Shown in pieces: positions 12,521-25,900 of a stretch of DNA of 64,000 nucleotides. The notes under the pieces are model-generated. The model ran no database searches and had not been told where the DNA came from. It worked only from the letters and a program-made list of their open reading frames with translations. A program made the position numbers and the translations under genes. The DNA lies in the NCBI GenBank assembly GCA_026261815.1, contig JAMPIT010000434.1, positions 17,295,001-17,359,000 on the forward strand. Direction: 5' to 3'. The DNA comes from Monarcha castaneiventris obscurior. Its lineage: Eukaryota > Chordata > Aves > Passeriformes > Monarchidae. How positions within the stretch are numbered: position 1 is the first letter of the stretch; each line of letters opens with the position of its first letter.

Positions 12521-15500
12521 AATCACAGACTAATAAATGTCTCCCCTGTGTAGTTATAAAGCAATTACTTGAACATTCATTACAGGGCATCCTTCTGCAC
12601 AGCTGTTCTATTGCACTGTGGAGTAATAGTTCAGGGCTTGCCTGTTTGTGAAAGTTAAACAAAATCCTGTAGTTTTGGGTTCTTTTATTTTTCAGTGGTT
12701 TCATAGTCATTATTCAAGTGCTTTGAAAAATGTCTGAGGGTATTTCAATCTCCAGACTCACAACCTTAAAAAAGTAATGTCACAAACACTTGAATTCTGA
12801 CATTTCTTTGAGTTGGCTGTGATTTATTCTAGTTTGTTAGCTCAATACGTTTAATACACAGTTAACTTGGCACAGTGCCATAGAGCAGGAAAGATTGTAA
12901 GTGACAAATACTGCAATATTTATGACCACAACATGATATATAGAATTGTTTATGCTTTCACTCTAAGGGGACTTTTTAGTGATAAATAACATGTCAGATC
13001 AAATCATATGTGCACAAAGATGCTTGGGAATGTAAGCACTACATTAGCATGTTCCTAAATTACACTCTTCAACATCAAGCATTTGATAGAGACTGACACA
13101 TTGGCAATTACTTTGTGAATTAATATATACCTCTTTCCAAAATGCCCCATCACACCTTAATTTTTATTTCACCACTTTCCACTGATGACTTTTTTCCTTT
13201 CCCTTTATCTATGTCTGCGTTGCTCCTTTAGTGGAGCAATTATTCTCACTACTGCTCATTGTTGTCTCTGTCTCATGCTGCTGGGGAATATAATTAATGT
13301 ATTTCCTAATGGTTTTCTTGCCTGCAGAGTTTGGCCACTTGGGAGAATGAAAACAAGATCTACTGCAAACAAACTCTAATTGAGGGAGATGGTCCCAAAA
13401 CATACTGGACTCGAGAATTAGCTAATGATGAGCTGATTTTGGTAAGAACTTTGAACCCACTCAATACATGCACCATATTAACATGTTTCTTTGTTACCAT
13501 GTAGCATGAGTTATTATTTTTCCTTACTTAAATCCATCTGGAAGACTACCATTTTCATAATCCTCTACCTTACATTTAATACATTGCTTTTTTTCCATTC
13601 TTTTTATTTTTTTAAGAGCAAATGGAGATATATGCATGTTCTGACTTGCATTTGATTGTTAAAACTTTCACCATACATGTATGGTAGAATAATCACTAAT
13701 GGGCCACTTCTGCTCTGTAAATTCACAACATCATCAAAGAATTTGCTTGATTTATTGCAGATTTTCTCTGGTGAGAGTGAGATTAAGGCATCTCATTTCT
13801 GGAGAATCTTGTTACTAGGCATGTGCATAATGTTGCTTCTTATCCACAGTCACATGGTATATAGCAGGAAAGATATGCGTGTTGTTAGCATGCTTTAATC
13901 TCTCCCGTTTATGGAAAATATGTAATTTCCTCCCCCATCTCTGCCACCTTCCCCAATTCCCTGATCATCTCCGAGTCAGATTCAGAATTGCCTTCATGAG
14001 TTTCTTAGAAATACAGAGATTTGCACATTTGCTGTCAGCCTACATCCCCTCAGTTGTGTGTGCCCTTCCATCTGGCTGCAGGGTAACTGTGGGCATTCTG
14101 AGCAGCAACCTCTGCAACTGTCGTGCCCACCATCAGTCATGTACAGCTTATTTATTTAGATTGTGCTTACTTCTGTTAGAGTTCTCTTTACTGAATCTTT
14201 CCCCAGTAGTCACTCCACATTATTTTACCAGTGTCCAGACCTGAGAAAAGTCACAGTAGCGCAGTTCAGCTCGAGTTCAGAATCATTTCATTGCACATGT
14301 TCTTACTAGTGAATTCCAGAAAAATAGTTGATTAGACTGTTATGCCTCATCAGTTTGGACATGGAAGACAGGCTCCTGGAGTGGTGGGTAAGAAAACATC
14401 AAAGCAGGGAGGTTTTATTTTGAACTATCACACTAACTAAACCTCTGCACTTTAAAAAACAAACAGTGTTTCTCTAAAGCAGATGAAGTTCTGTTTTTAA
14501 GATTGCATCTGAAACAAAAACACGACCCAAACCTAACCAAGTATAAACAAAAAGCTTTTAAGGTGTTAATATTATTTCAGACATCTTGGAACTGTTCACC
14601 CACCCCTTATGAGGACATGTCTGCTGTTAGTGAAATCACACTGGTTTCTAATGAATGAATACTCCACTGCTGCATAATTTCTTTTGACTCAACCACTGGA
14701 ATTCTTTATATTATCACAAAACTTTAGGGGCCAAAGTACTTTGATCTCTGCTTTGCATCTTTATATGTAATGCAGTGGACAAAATGTATTCTCAGCTATA
14801 ACTTTTCCAGCTTTCTAACAATACATTTCTGTAGTTTATTATTTAAGCAACAAGCTAATGAGGCAGCTGTTAAATAAAGTGCACTGCTCCAAGCAAAGCA
14901 AGAAATCTGCTCATAATACAATTGCCTCCTGCAAGCAGCAATGTGAACTTGCCCTGCTGGGGAAGAATAATGAAGCTGGATAAGAAACCAGAGTGATTCA
15001 AAGATTTAAAGCCATCTAACCTTTTTTCTTGTTTCATACAGTCTGTTGAACTTTTCTGGATTAATTATTTTTCCAATTAGGATATAAATTAGAACAACTT
15101 GCTTCCTATTAAAATATTTCTATTTGTAGGAACTCAAAACTTTTGATAAGTTGATTTAATGGTTAATTTCCTTGCCATTAAAATATACACATTACTTTTA
15201 ATTGTATGTGTAGATTCAACTTCCAGTCATTACATATTGTGTATAAAAGAACCTAAATAATATGCCTAAAATTTGTTATTGCAAATACTTCTCTTAACAC
15301 CTTGAGCCTTTCAATGTAAAGAAAGCTTTCACTGAATCATTATTTGAGTGCTTTTTTAACCCTGTCCAGTTTATCAATTTCCCTCCTAAACTAAGAAAAC
15401 CAGCATGGCATGTACTGTTCTGCTAGCAATCCAGCACCTGATGTTACAATGATTTCATCTCCCTACTCTTATCTCAAATGATCCTGATTTATATGCAGAG

Positions 15501-18500
15501 GCTTTGTTAACTCTCTTCTGGTTTCCATTTCCCTACACTGACCCCCTTCCCGTCTCTAGCAAGCTGGAATTACATTCATTGGTTGCAATGTGTGATTTTA
15601 CTGTGGCCATTATGAAAATATGGTATTTGTTTCCAAGTGATCCATTGGGATCATTCTTTCTGGGTTTTTTACTATTCAATATGATACACAGTTTCATTCT
15701 CCTACCTCTTTTTTTGAGCATAATGGTCTCTTTTGCTTTATTAAGTATTATGACAATAGTTGGTCATCAGGACAAGTATTTTCAAGCCCTCATGACATTT
15801 GATGGGACTGAATGTACACATCTTTTAAATACATGGGCTCACATTCAAGATCTGACAGCCAAACTCTCAGCAATGAGGTGTTTCTGGGAATAATGGTGGT
15901 GTGAGATCTCTGGTCCTTTGTAGAAGCTGATATGGCCAAAATTAGCCCTTCTGGGTGGCAACAAAAGGTTCTGCTGTTGGGGGGGAGACAGAAGAGGATA
16001 AGCTACGTTTTCTTGTCTGTGGTCCCTCATTTTAAAACCCCGGAACATTCTTGAAGACAATTGGTCTTTAGAAGCTAAACTATTTGAAGGGATGGGCTGA
16101 GGTGTGTTCAGCAGCTATGAAAGGGAACAAGGTAGGAATAAGAGCTCTTAGTGAGAAAACTCTTTTGATCTCTTGCCTCTCTGCTGTGTTTTGAGTTTTT
16201 CATCAGTCCAGTGAACAAAGATTCAACTTAGATTATTTTATTTTATGCTTGGCAAATTTCCTTGGATCTGAGTCTGCAAACCCCCACTTACATCTTACTT
16301 CTTCAAAACCAAGATCACAATGAGAAGAAGAGATATCTGTCTTCTCCTTTCTTTCTTCTTCCACGCTCAGAGCTTTCTTAGGGATCTTTAGGACCTGAAA
16401 TTCATTCTTATTCAGTTTTGCTGCCCATATTGCTTCAAATATTTAACAATTCCCATCTTCACGCTTCTCAGATCTCCCTACCTACCTAAGAAATGTTTTC
16501 TGTTCCTTTACTCTCTCTGATGTGCTTTAGTAAGGCTCTGCTTCTGTTTCTCTATCCAAAGATCTTTTAAGAAGTCTTGAGACTCCCTATTTGATTTTAC
16601 AAGCATTTGCAGAAGAAATCAAGGAAAGTCATACTCTGTTTGAAATAAGTTGCAAGAAAGAATCTAAACTGTGTTAGACTGAGGCATGAATTGAAGAAAG
16701 GCTTGGGGTAACAGGCAGGGGGTAAGGAATTAATTTTACTCTGTTGGTATTGGCTGTATAAATGTTGGAGCTTTGCCACATAATTTTGATCTAATATGCT
16801 GCATTACTTAAGGGACCCATTTGTTTATGACATTTTCCTAGTGTAAGGATATATTTTTCTCTCCAACACAGCATATTAAATAAAATGCATTTATTATCCC
16901 ATATAATAAAAAAAAAATCAGTGTTTAATTACCATGACTATCACAGAGCTAAAATAGAAACCATATTACTGTTTGATTATCAATCTTTCTTGCATCCTGG
17001 CAGAAGAATTCCTTATGTTCTTCAAAGATATTTCCTTGGAGTAAAATGATGGTCTTCCAAGTCACATCATGTCCTCTGGTACACAGATGCTGAGAACACA
17101 CTATTTAGTTTGCAAAGGTTTTCTTTACCTTCAGTTGCCTTCAGTTCTCCTTAGCTCCTTGCAGCATGGAGAATGAAATTGCTCTTATTAGTGGATTAAT
17201 ATTTGGCTCATACAATGACAGATGTCGGTCTAAAATCTTGTAAGAAAAAGAGTTCTTTCAGCCAAGGAAGGGAAGGAGGATCAAGTTCTGCTTTGGAAAA
17301 AAGATGGTCTGAAAACTAGATCTTTGATCTAAAACTAGAACATTGCAACTTCTTTTATCAGAACTGTTTATTCTAATCTCATCTGATGCACTTGCTGGGA
17401 TTTCGGTGCTGCGTTTTTAGAATTACTGAACAATGTAGATAAAAATTACATAGAATGTGCAAGCAAGGGAGGGTGGAAAGGATAGTTCCCCACTGAATTC
17501 CACATTTATTTGTCTTGACTGCATCTTTATATTGTACTTTAGGATTGTGATGCATACAGAGAGTAAGAATATCTGTATTTGCAACTCTACATTCATAAAC
17601 TATACTTGGGTTAGCATTTGAGCAATCAAGATCAGAATATAACACAAAAATATGTATTTCCTTTACTTGTCTGAAAAATATGACCTGGAATTAAGTGCCT
17701 TTTCTTTCCTTTATTATGCTCATAATGTTTTTGTTGTTGCTGTGTGTTTTTGTCAGGGACATTAATGAGCTATCAATCACTTATGTAAGTCAAAAGAACA
17801 AAAGGTCTGCTCTTTGCAATGTTAAAGGTTGCTGCTTACAAATATTGGCTATTCAAATGAGACACATTTATATGCAAACTTTGGGCGAATTGCTGCTTTC
17901 ACAGCTGCTCACGCCTCTATAGATTTAAGTTTAATCTGTAACACACAAACATTTTAATGTGGATGATTACGAAAGAGGGGCTTTAAAAACAGCCTCTGAC
18001 CACATTTTACACAGTTCATGTATCACACAGGGGTTCTCAGAATCAATCGTAGCAAGGGTCAAAGATCAGAACATTGGTGGGGGTTCAAGCATGGTTTCTA
18101 TTCTTCATTCCCTCCTCAGAAAAATCATGCCGTAGGTGATTAAAACTGGTGAACTATGGAGCCTAGATGAGCGAGTGAACATTTTTTAAATGATTTTGCT
18201 GTCTCCTAAAATTAAACATAGTAGATGAGAAGGGTCAATGCAGATTTGGAGATTTTGCAGTGGAATGCTGAAATGTGTGATGTGCCTAAGCCTTGTATCA
18301 AACAGTGTTAAACTACCTAAGTGTTTAACTTTTCTATAACTTTTGGAGAGTGGTCTTATATTAGATCAGTTATCAAAAGGAGGGTCTACTCATATCAAGC
18401 TCAGAATGAGGGGGTTGCTGCTGTCCTCATTAGAGCAGCCTTGATAGAAGTTCAAGAGCCTGTAATAATGCATGTGTGTGTGTGTTGCATGGGCCTAATG

Positions 18501-21500
18501 CTTTAATTTACTCTTTGCCATGAGCAGATTTACAAGGGGGCTTAGGGATCTACAGCCCCTGCTCACTACTGCAGCCTAGTCTGGATCACATCCCAAACAG
18601 AGAAAGAAGCCAAAGCCATTTGCATTTTGGCTGCACCCGATCCTGAATATAGCCTTTTGTAATATCACTTGTAGCTTAGATGTCCTCTGTGCACTGGCTT
18701 CCAACTATAACTGGGAGATACCATTGTCTCAGATCTCTGTCATTCATTTGCTGCATGACTTTGAGGAAACTGTATAATACAGCAGTGCTCAAACACAAAT
18801 ACCGACATTAGGCTCCTTGAGAAATAACCTAATTTTGCATGGTCCTGTCAATTAATATCCTGAGGAAAGTGAGGTTGTGTATTGGGTTATTTGCTATTAA
18901 TATCCAAGTTTGAAAGTGGGGGCTGCACATTCAGAGACTATGGCCTCCTAAGCACCAGCTTCTTTCCTAAAATATTATGGGAGTTGGGAGGAGAATGGAA
19001 ATAGGCAACATGCCTTTGTTGTGAACATTTATAGCTTTATTCTAGATAACATGGAAGTTTGCACATGGACAAAGCCTTTTCTGAGGATTCATTTGAGTAA
19101 TACCCTCTTTTCTCCATCAGTTTGCTGATGGATTCTGTCTTCCTTTTGTAAGTTGCCTCTGCATTTTGATCAGTCGTGAGCAGATAAAGGGATTTTTGCA
19201 TACACTGGCAGAAGTGATCTTTCCCAGGTGATTGTTTCAATGACAGTCTTCTTAATTATACTGTGTGCTCCACTTACCACAAAGGCTTCTCAGCAAATGT
19301 TTATAAAGAAGACCTTCAAAAAGCAGATTTGCTTCTACAGAAATATATTACTGCCCTGTAATTCTCTTTTAATCTCTCATGATGTCAGTGGTCATCAGAT
19401 TTTGAGTGAACTGAGAGAGGTCAATTTATTGGATTATCCCCCTGCACAGGGCTTTGTTTGCAGTGTGCTTTTGGACTCTTAGCTACAGATTATGACAAGC
19501 TAAGTGAAGAAAACAATTCTGTAATTTGCAGTCATTGCACATTTAAAATCCTATTTTAGATTTAGATAGCAGCCTTGCCTTATAGCATTTTACAACATAA
19601 GTGGAACCTTTCCAAGCTGATGAAGAGGTGGTGTTTGAAAATCCTGCATCTTCTCATTACATCTGAATTACAGTTTGGTAGCATTGCTCTTTTTTTTTAG
19701 TTGCTCTGGTGGAACTTCATCTCCAAATAGCCAGGATTGCCCACTGTCTTTCTTTTCATTTGGAAGTTCTACTGCTTTGAGTCATGGAAATCTTTAAAGT
19801 CTGCGTATTGTAACAGGAGCTATCACTTCTTTTGAGTCTAGAATTAGAACCATATACACTAAACTGCTTTTTCCTACCACCAAATACATGGATTTAAGTG
19901 TGAAGGAGAGAAGAATAACAGCCTTTTCATTTGGATCTTCCCCTGACTTTGGGCCCAGCTGTACATTAGACATTTCTGTGAGTTACCACAAGAAAAAGAG
20001 TGCAGCAAGTTTGAACATGTTCCTCTTTGCTTTCTTTAGCAACACTGAGTGGAGTTTTATCAACAATGATAGTAAGTTGCAATAAGATAGGGAAACACCT
20101 TTTGTGTAAGTCCACATTTAAACCTGTACATAACTGTGACAATAAAGCTCTTTATTTATGTGCTTCAATTACATTGTTACTCATCTGAATATATAAGGTG
20201 TATAAGGTGTGAAATCTAAGTGCTAAAAAACACAGCTTACACCTGAAACAGGTCAGAGGCCACATAACCTAAGCTGGGTCTTCAAGGAAAGGATGTCTTG
20301 GTTGTTTCAGAAGTTCCCAGTGGTTACATGGTGCTCCAGATAACTTTAATTGAGCTTTGCATGATTTCTATCTCTTTACAACCTGGATTTAAAGACATTA
20401 TTGTGTTAAACTGTAGTGGTTTTCCAGGCTGTGAGACTGGCAGTGTTGCAGAGTCCTTTTGTGTAGCAACTGATTTTTTTGTATTTGGGTTCCCTGACTA
20501 TGTCCATGTTTTCTGCACTTGATTTTTGTCTAGAGTAATTTGAATGCAGTCCTTTGCCTGAAATTTTCAAAAGTCCAGAAGTCTAGCTGGAGCTGGATGT
20601 TGGAAGTACAGAATGAGGAGCCTGTGACCTGTGTCACAAGCACGCTGAGCTGTGACTCTCTGGGTGCACAGCAGTCAGTCTGTGGTGCTGGTACTCACCC
20701 ATACTACTGAGCTTTCCCAGAAAGTCTCATGCCTTTTTTCTTCCTCCACAAATTTTTATCTTTATTTCCACACTCCTACCTATGAATTTTCCAAGGAAGC
20801 TGCCAGTCAGACTACACTGATGTCTTAGGAGCAAGCTCTGCCCGGGAGCACAGTCTCACAACTGGACACAGCAGTTTTAGACGCTCAGATCTACAGTGGC
20901 TCCCTTGCAGTATGAATCACATCTATTTCAATCTACTCTTCCCTGCAGTGTTCCTTCTCAATACAACTGCTGATCTGTTTTGAGAATAATTGCTCTTGCA
21001 CAGTTTTAGGGGAAGGAATTTCTCTCTCAACTTGCCTGAAAGAACAGACATAAATTTATCAGGAGGTTACATGAGTTTTGGCAAACGGCTGCTGCAGTCT
21101 TTCTCATTAGAGTTGGCTGATGTGGCACCCACTCACATCACAAGATGTGGCTGCATGGCTGTGCACTCCAACTGTCAGACTGGGGCTGTGCCAGCTCTGG
21201 AAGAACACTACACAGGGACTGTTTTACTACTGTTTATGGTTTGGGTTGAAGTAGCAGCAGGGGACCCAAACCTTAACCTGTCCTTAGCAGTGCCTGAATG
21301 TGAAAGACAATCACTGTCACAGGGACCTTACAGTCTCCACAGACAACCTCGAGCCCTGGATAGACTTGACTCTTACTTCCTTTCTCTGGCAAAGCTCCTG
21401 CTGAAATAATTTTGCCTTGGTGGATACTTTGGAAATGTTGAAGGAAGCCATAATAAGGGTATTTGCAGCTGGTGCTGTGGACAGTAGAGAACTATCCACA

Positions 21501-22712
21501 TCCTTTAATGTTCATTTTCAGATGTATTCATGTATAAGCTAAAAATGTATATTAAGCACATGTGATATTGATATGCATAAAAAAAAGTCTGTATCTCTAA
21601 AATACTAACAGACTTCCCTCCCCAACCAAGTGTACAGCATATAAGCCTGAGTCAGTTTTAAAGCCAAGTTCTTTCAAAGTGTCGGCCAAAACAGGTGTAG
21701 AAAGCATTAAAACAAATAGCCCAGCTGAATTTTCATAACACACTGGGGTAGTTCTTAATGTGTGCTTTTCAGTGAGACCTTGGCAGTGACCACAACCAGA
21801 CATCCCACCTCAGAGCTTGTTAGTGCTGAGCTCAGAACCGTCTGTCGGGGTAGCTGAACGTGAAGTTTTTTGCAGTCTCTATTTCCTCACTGTTGCCCCA
21901 ATTGTTTCCTTCCTGTTTAATTGCTTAAATTTTAGCCTGCCAGACCTGAAATTACATGCAAACACTTTGGGATTCTGATGGCTTTCTCAGACAGCTGCCA
22001 TAATCACTGTCCTGCCTACATGTCCTGATAATCTGTACAGCATTACAGATCCTTATCGTCGTTAACAAACTCACTGGTTAAGGTCACAGTGTCCTGAAAG
22101 AAGGTTGTCATTGACACTGCCCACAGTCCAGCCGGGAAGAGAGGATTTGGTATGCCAGCATCGGTGTCAGCAGCTTGCAGCAGCATTTTGTTTATAGGTG
22201 TACATTCTCCTGGTCTTCCTCTTTCCTTCTCTAACTTCATCTGCCTGTTTGGATTTATATCTGCAAATATCAAAGAATACCTTTGGAACATGCCATCTGA
22301 ATTCCACCCTCAGCATTTCTAGTTCAAAGTGCTGCAACTGTTTCTAAATATAACAACAGTACATTCCAAATTCACTTTCTTTTCTCATGTTTATTTATCA
22401 ATTCATGCCAAGAAACTACAGAAAAAGAGAATTTATGCATCATTTATCATTCTGACAAAATCCATCCTGCCTTGAAAAACAGGTCATTTACATTGCATTC
22501 CTCTTTCTAAATGTCTTCTTTCTTTACTCTCATCCGTCAAAAGACATAAGAAAAAATATTTCTGCTGTAGAACTAATCACTTTAGTAAAAATAACACTTT
22601 GAAATGGTGTTAAATGTTTGCTGGTTCTACTGCTTCTGATTGATTTTTATTTCTTTTCCAGACGTTTGGTGCTGATGATGTTGTGTGCACAAGAATTTAT
22701 GTAAGAGAGTAA
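9979..22712 (+). CDS. CRABP1: Cellular retinoic acid-binding protein 1 (four coding exons, full span)
   Basis: The coding sequence joins 9979-10048, 10520-10698, 13328-13441 and 22662-22712 and gives 137 residues, the usual length for this protein. The family is a cytosolic ten-stranded beta-barrel that binds all-trans retinoic acid and controls its supply and breakdown. The N-terminus has the lipid-binding-protein signature ([15 protein letters not shown], residues 6-20). The carboxylate-binding trio R112, R132 and Y134 is present, counting the initiator Met. All introns are GT-AG with matching phase, and the start sits in a good context (CACCATGC). The protein is nearly identical to mammalian CRABP1, with only small changes such as KIGESF at residues 66-71. 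CRABP1 rather than CRABP2 is favoured by the [11 protein letters not shown] and [11 protein letters not shown] segments and by the neighbouring IREB2. The gene is unusual only in its 9.2 kb third intron. Confidence 0.98.
10520..10698 (+). CDS. CRABP1: CRABP1 coding exon 2 (residues 24-83)
   Basis: This exon begins after the acceptor TTCACCCAG and completes Gly24. It encodes the helix-turn-helix lid and the first beta-strands ([20 protein letters not shown] onward) and ends with KCR at a GTAGGA donor. The phase is 0 at its end. A TG repeat begins about 27 bp downstream of the donor. Confidence 0.97.
10725..10758 (+). repeat. (TG)n microsatellite in CRABP1 intron 2
   Basis: A pure TG tract runs from 10725 to 10747, followed by an imperfect ATGTGTGCGTG tail. 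It lies close behind the exon 2 donor site. Histidine/threonine-rich reading frames on the minus strand here are repeat artefacts. Confidence 0.9.
12423..12520 (+). repeat. (ATGTAT)n hexanucleotide microsatellite
   Basis: About 16 perfect tandem copies of ATGTAT (equivalently TATATG) run for 98 bp inside CRABP1 intron 2. The opposite strand reads as alternating His-Ile, which explains a spurious 104-residue open frame at 12396-12710. Alternating purine-pyrimidine AT-rich tracts of this sort are often length-polymorphic. Confidence 0.95.
13328..13441 (+). CDS. CRABP1: CRABP1 coding exon 3 (residues 84-121)
   Basis: This 114 bp exon encodes [20 protein letters not shown] through NDELIL and carries Arg112, one of the ligand-carboxylate contacts in the family. 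It is bounded by a TTGCCTGCAG acceptor and a GTAAGA donor, phase 0 at both ends. The flanking sequence loses similarity to the family at exactly these points. Confidence 0.97.
13442..22661 (+). other. CRABP1 intron 3 (9.2 kb)
   Basis: This long intron separates exons 3 and 4. I find no exon, RNA gene or confident transposon in it. Its longest open frame (20990-21409, plus strand, 139 codons) shows no family resemblance and is taken as chance. The intron ends with a pyrimidine-rich acceptor, TTTTATTTCTTTTCCAG. Confidence 0.8.
22662..22712 (+). CDS. CRABP1: CRABP1 coding exon 4 (residues 122-137 and stop)
   Basis: The terminal coding exon encodes [16 protein letters not shown] and a TAA stop. 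It supplies Arg132 and Tyr134 of the retinoic-acid carboxylate site. The reading frame joins exon 3 in phase 0. Confidence 0.98.
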   Translation, partial: TFGADDVVCTRIYVRE

Positions 22713-22995
22713 AATCATCAATTTACTTGCCATCTGGGATGAAGTGGAGAACTGTGAAAACCCCCAGTATAACGAGTATCTGTGTGTGCTGTTACTAATG
22801 CGGTGTTGTATGTGACCGTGTGTGTTATATCTGAACCCAGATCCTCTGTTAAGTGTATTTTGCTTTCATTTTTCATTTCAGATACTATTCCTTCCCACTT
22901 TTATGCCATCAATTTTCATGTCTGCTTTGTATTTTGTAGTTGTCACTTGCTATGGTTTCCTCAGTTATTAAACTTACTGGGCATAACTCACAGCC
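22713..22995 (+). other. CRABP1 3' untranslated region (inferred)
   Basis: About 280 bp separate the stop codon from the likely cleavage point. The end is inferred from the ATTAAA signal at 22967 and a GT-rich stretch just after it. A later AATAAA at 23537 could give a longer form. Confidence 0.6.
22967..22972 (+). terminator. Probable CRABP1 polyadenylation signal (ATTAAA)
   Basis: ATTAAA occurs 255 bp after the stop codon. It is followed about 25 bp later by a G/T-rich segment (GTTTGGGGGTGTTTTT), the usual layout of a cleavage and polyadenylation site. Confidence 0.65.
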
Positions 22996-25900
22996 GTTTG
23001 GGGGTGTTTTTAATTGGAAACCCAGCAGTGCTTTGGTTAGGTCTGAAACGCTTTTTACCCTCTGCTGAAGTCAGTGTGGAGTTTCTCTGCCGTTGGCAGA
23101 TCCTGTGAGCAGCTCCTAGGGCAACACAAAGGGATGGAGAGCAAGTGGATGGCAAGGCCTTTCACAGAGCTGTTCTCTCGAACCCAGAGCTCTGCTTCTT
23201 TCCTTCTTTCTGTCCTCTCTCCTTTCTCCTCTCTCTTGTCCTCTCTTCCTTCCTGTTGAGGAAAAATTTTTGTATCCTGTGATTGCTGAGACTGTGAATC
23301 AGCTGAACCAGACAAGACAAGGAGAGATCTTTCTCCTCTTGCCTGCTGCGTCTCTGAAGAATGCCCAAACTCCCCTGTTGAGACACGCATTATCCAAGTA
23401 CAAAACCCAGCTGTAACTACAGGACAAATAACATTGTGATCATGATTAATACTTTTTGTCATCACACCCAAGCACCTCAGGCATGATCAGAGAGCCAGGA
23501 GAATCTGACAGACTTTACTTGTTTTGGCCATAAAAAAATAAAAGTGAGGAATGCTGCTTTTCTCCTACCTTCTCACCTGCGACAAAGAGGCTTTACTCCC
23601 CCTCCGTGTTACGACTCTCACTTTTGGTGATTTAACGTTTCATTCTTTGAGCAACTAAATGTTTCACAAATCAGGGCCATAGTTCAAGAATGAAAGAAAC
23701 ACCAAATTTAATGTATTTATTCTGGCTCAGATTTCTGGCCCCAGCACTATCGAGTATTAGAATCAAGCTGAACAGACATTCCACTAATGAACCAGATAGT
23801 CTTCAGTTCTTCAGCCTTCGAAGTGTCTGGAGATTGAGACTAGAAGCACTACTTACTTTAGTGCAATATACAAGCTTATCTGACCAGCTTTTATCTTTGC
23901 AAGAATAATTTTTCTGCTTCATGTCACACAATCATATAATATTTTTAAGAGGTTCAGTGTTAGCAGAATATGTGCCCTGCTCACTGGATTGTGCTCACTA
24001 TTCAGAACAGGAAAATAGGACCAAAACTTACTCATCTTGGGACATCCATGAGAAATTACTCTGTCTCTTCATCCCTCACATAGCTATGCAGAGAAATCCC
24101 CTTTGATAGGATTGTCAAACTGCCATGGAGAAATCAGTCAGCTGTTCTATTTATTGCAGTGTGGCTACAGAAGCACAAGAGGAGAGAAACATACAATATT
24201 TTCTGTCTCCTCTGCTCTGACAGGTCATGCTTGCTTTCTCTGCCATCAGCACTCAATTCCATATTGCAGCTGAAAAGAGGGTTCTTTTCTTCCACACTCT
24301 AACCTTAAGCCAAATCCTGTTTCCAAGATCTTGATTCTATTAGTATCAATTAAATACAGTGCATGTTGGCCCACATTGAGGCAGGGGCTGAAATTAGTTC
24401 ATTGTGGTTCAGATACAGCTGAAGAATGAAGTAAGAATGAAACCATGAGGGGGGATGACAGGGATCTATCTTTATTTTCTATCTTCTTTTAAGATTCAAA
24501 TTAAAATAGTTGGGTGTTTTGTTATAAACAAGTTCTACTTCAGGAGTATCTGGATCTGCTTGTGCAATCAGCTGTGCCAAAGGGACTCCGCAAAAAAATG
24601 CCAGGCTTTGAGCTAGGTCAAAGCTACTCAGGGTTGCAGACAAAACTGTCTTGCCACATCAAGGCTGAGCAGTAAATAGCACTGTATTGCAGGACATGTT
24701 GGCACAAGTCATGTTCCAGAGCACCAGGAGCCCACCAACACCACAAAGACTTTGCCTCCACCTCCAAGAAGGTGTGTGGTGGATGTGGGGGCTGGTACAA
24801 GTTGAGGAGGCAAGTAGTAGAGACAAAGCCAGTGAGTAGCAGGGCTGTTTTGCCATTCCAAGAAAATATGCCACTCTTAGCAATTATGTTTTCCACCTGT
24901 GTCTAAAACAGCCCTGGTACACAGTTCGTGAGGGTTCAGCAAGGTATTGGCATGAACCTCACACTGTCTAAAGAGAGTGAGTGCATTTAATGGAAACAAC
25001 AATTTTTGTGTTTCATTTCTAGGAAGGCTCAAGCCAAGCTGTTGTGCTGCTCAAGCAAATACCCTTCAGAAAACTTTTCCATCAACTGGAGAATACCAAG
25101 TCAGGTTTCCATCCAGTTGGCAACTACTATCCAAGTACTAAAGCATGAGCTATGTAACGAGCTTGTAAGAGTTATGATTAAAAACAGGCTCTGGAGATAT
25201 GAGCTACTCTGAATAACTGGGAACTTTCTTCTTCCAAGCTTGAAGCTGTTCCCCTAAGCTTCGTTTGCAGTCTGGCATGACAGAAGTTCCTTTCTTTAAT
25301 AATTTCAGTGTGGAAGCTTCACCACTTGATTGACTTTTGTGAAGTTATAATAAAGTTACTGGTGCATGGGTAAATTCCTATGAACAGAGACTAGAACTGG
25401 TCCAGGGTGTTAGTTTTATGGCTCATTGTTGAAAGTGCAAAGGCCAAATTGCATTTTGTGAGTCCTCTTGGATTTAAAAGCCTTCAAATCTAGGCACTCA
25501 AGGATTTGGAATGAATTTACTGGCCAAAAGCCTTACAGTTGTCTCCTGCCTTTTCTTTTCATTGCTGAGATTAAGCTCCTTAGGGAACATGGAAGTTGAA
25601 TAATGCCATGGCAGCCAACAGAGACCATTTTATTGACTTTTTGTGTAAAAAGTCATGAATTCACACCTCCCTCTCCTCCAGATGAGGTGGTGGAAGCAGA
25701 GTAGAGTTACTGTAGCTTGCATCCACAAAAATTAAGTCTCATGATGTCTGAGGGTTAAATCGTTGCTTAGCAGAATAGGGTCCTGAAAGCTTCAGGTGGC
25801 TGCTCTCTGCTCACACAAGGGAGGGACTTTTCTCAGCAAAGGTGCCAGGACAATGGAGCACTTAGGATTACGTAAGTGGGTTGTTGATTATTTGATAGCA

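Larger units (their letters stand above)
10699..13327 (+). other. CRABP1 intron 2
   Basis: This 2.6 kb intron contains the TG tract near its start and a hexanucleotide repeat at 12423-12520. The rest is unremarkable AT-rich sequence with no recognisable coding or RNA gene. It ends at the acceptor TTGCCTGCAG. Confidence 0.9.

Noticed and set aside
12396..12710. Minus-strand frame of 104 codons with a His-Ile repeat
   Set aside because: It is the translation of the ATGTAT microsatellite in CRABP1 intron 2, with no family similarity.
20990..21409. Open frame of 139 codons inside CRABP1 intron 3
   Set aside because: No recognisable family and no matching exon structure. It falls within the range expected by chance in 64 kb read in six frames.
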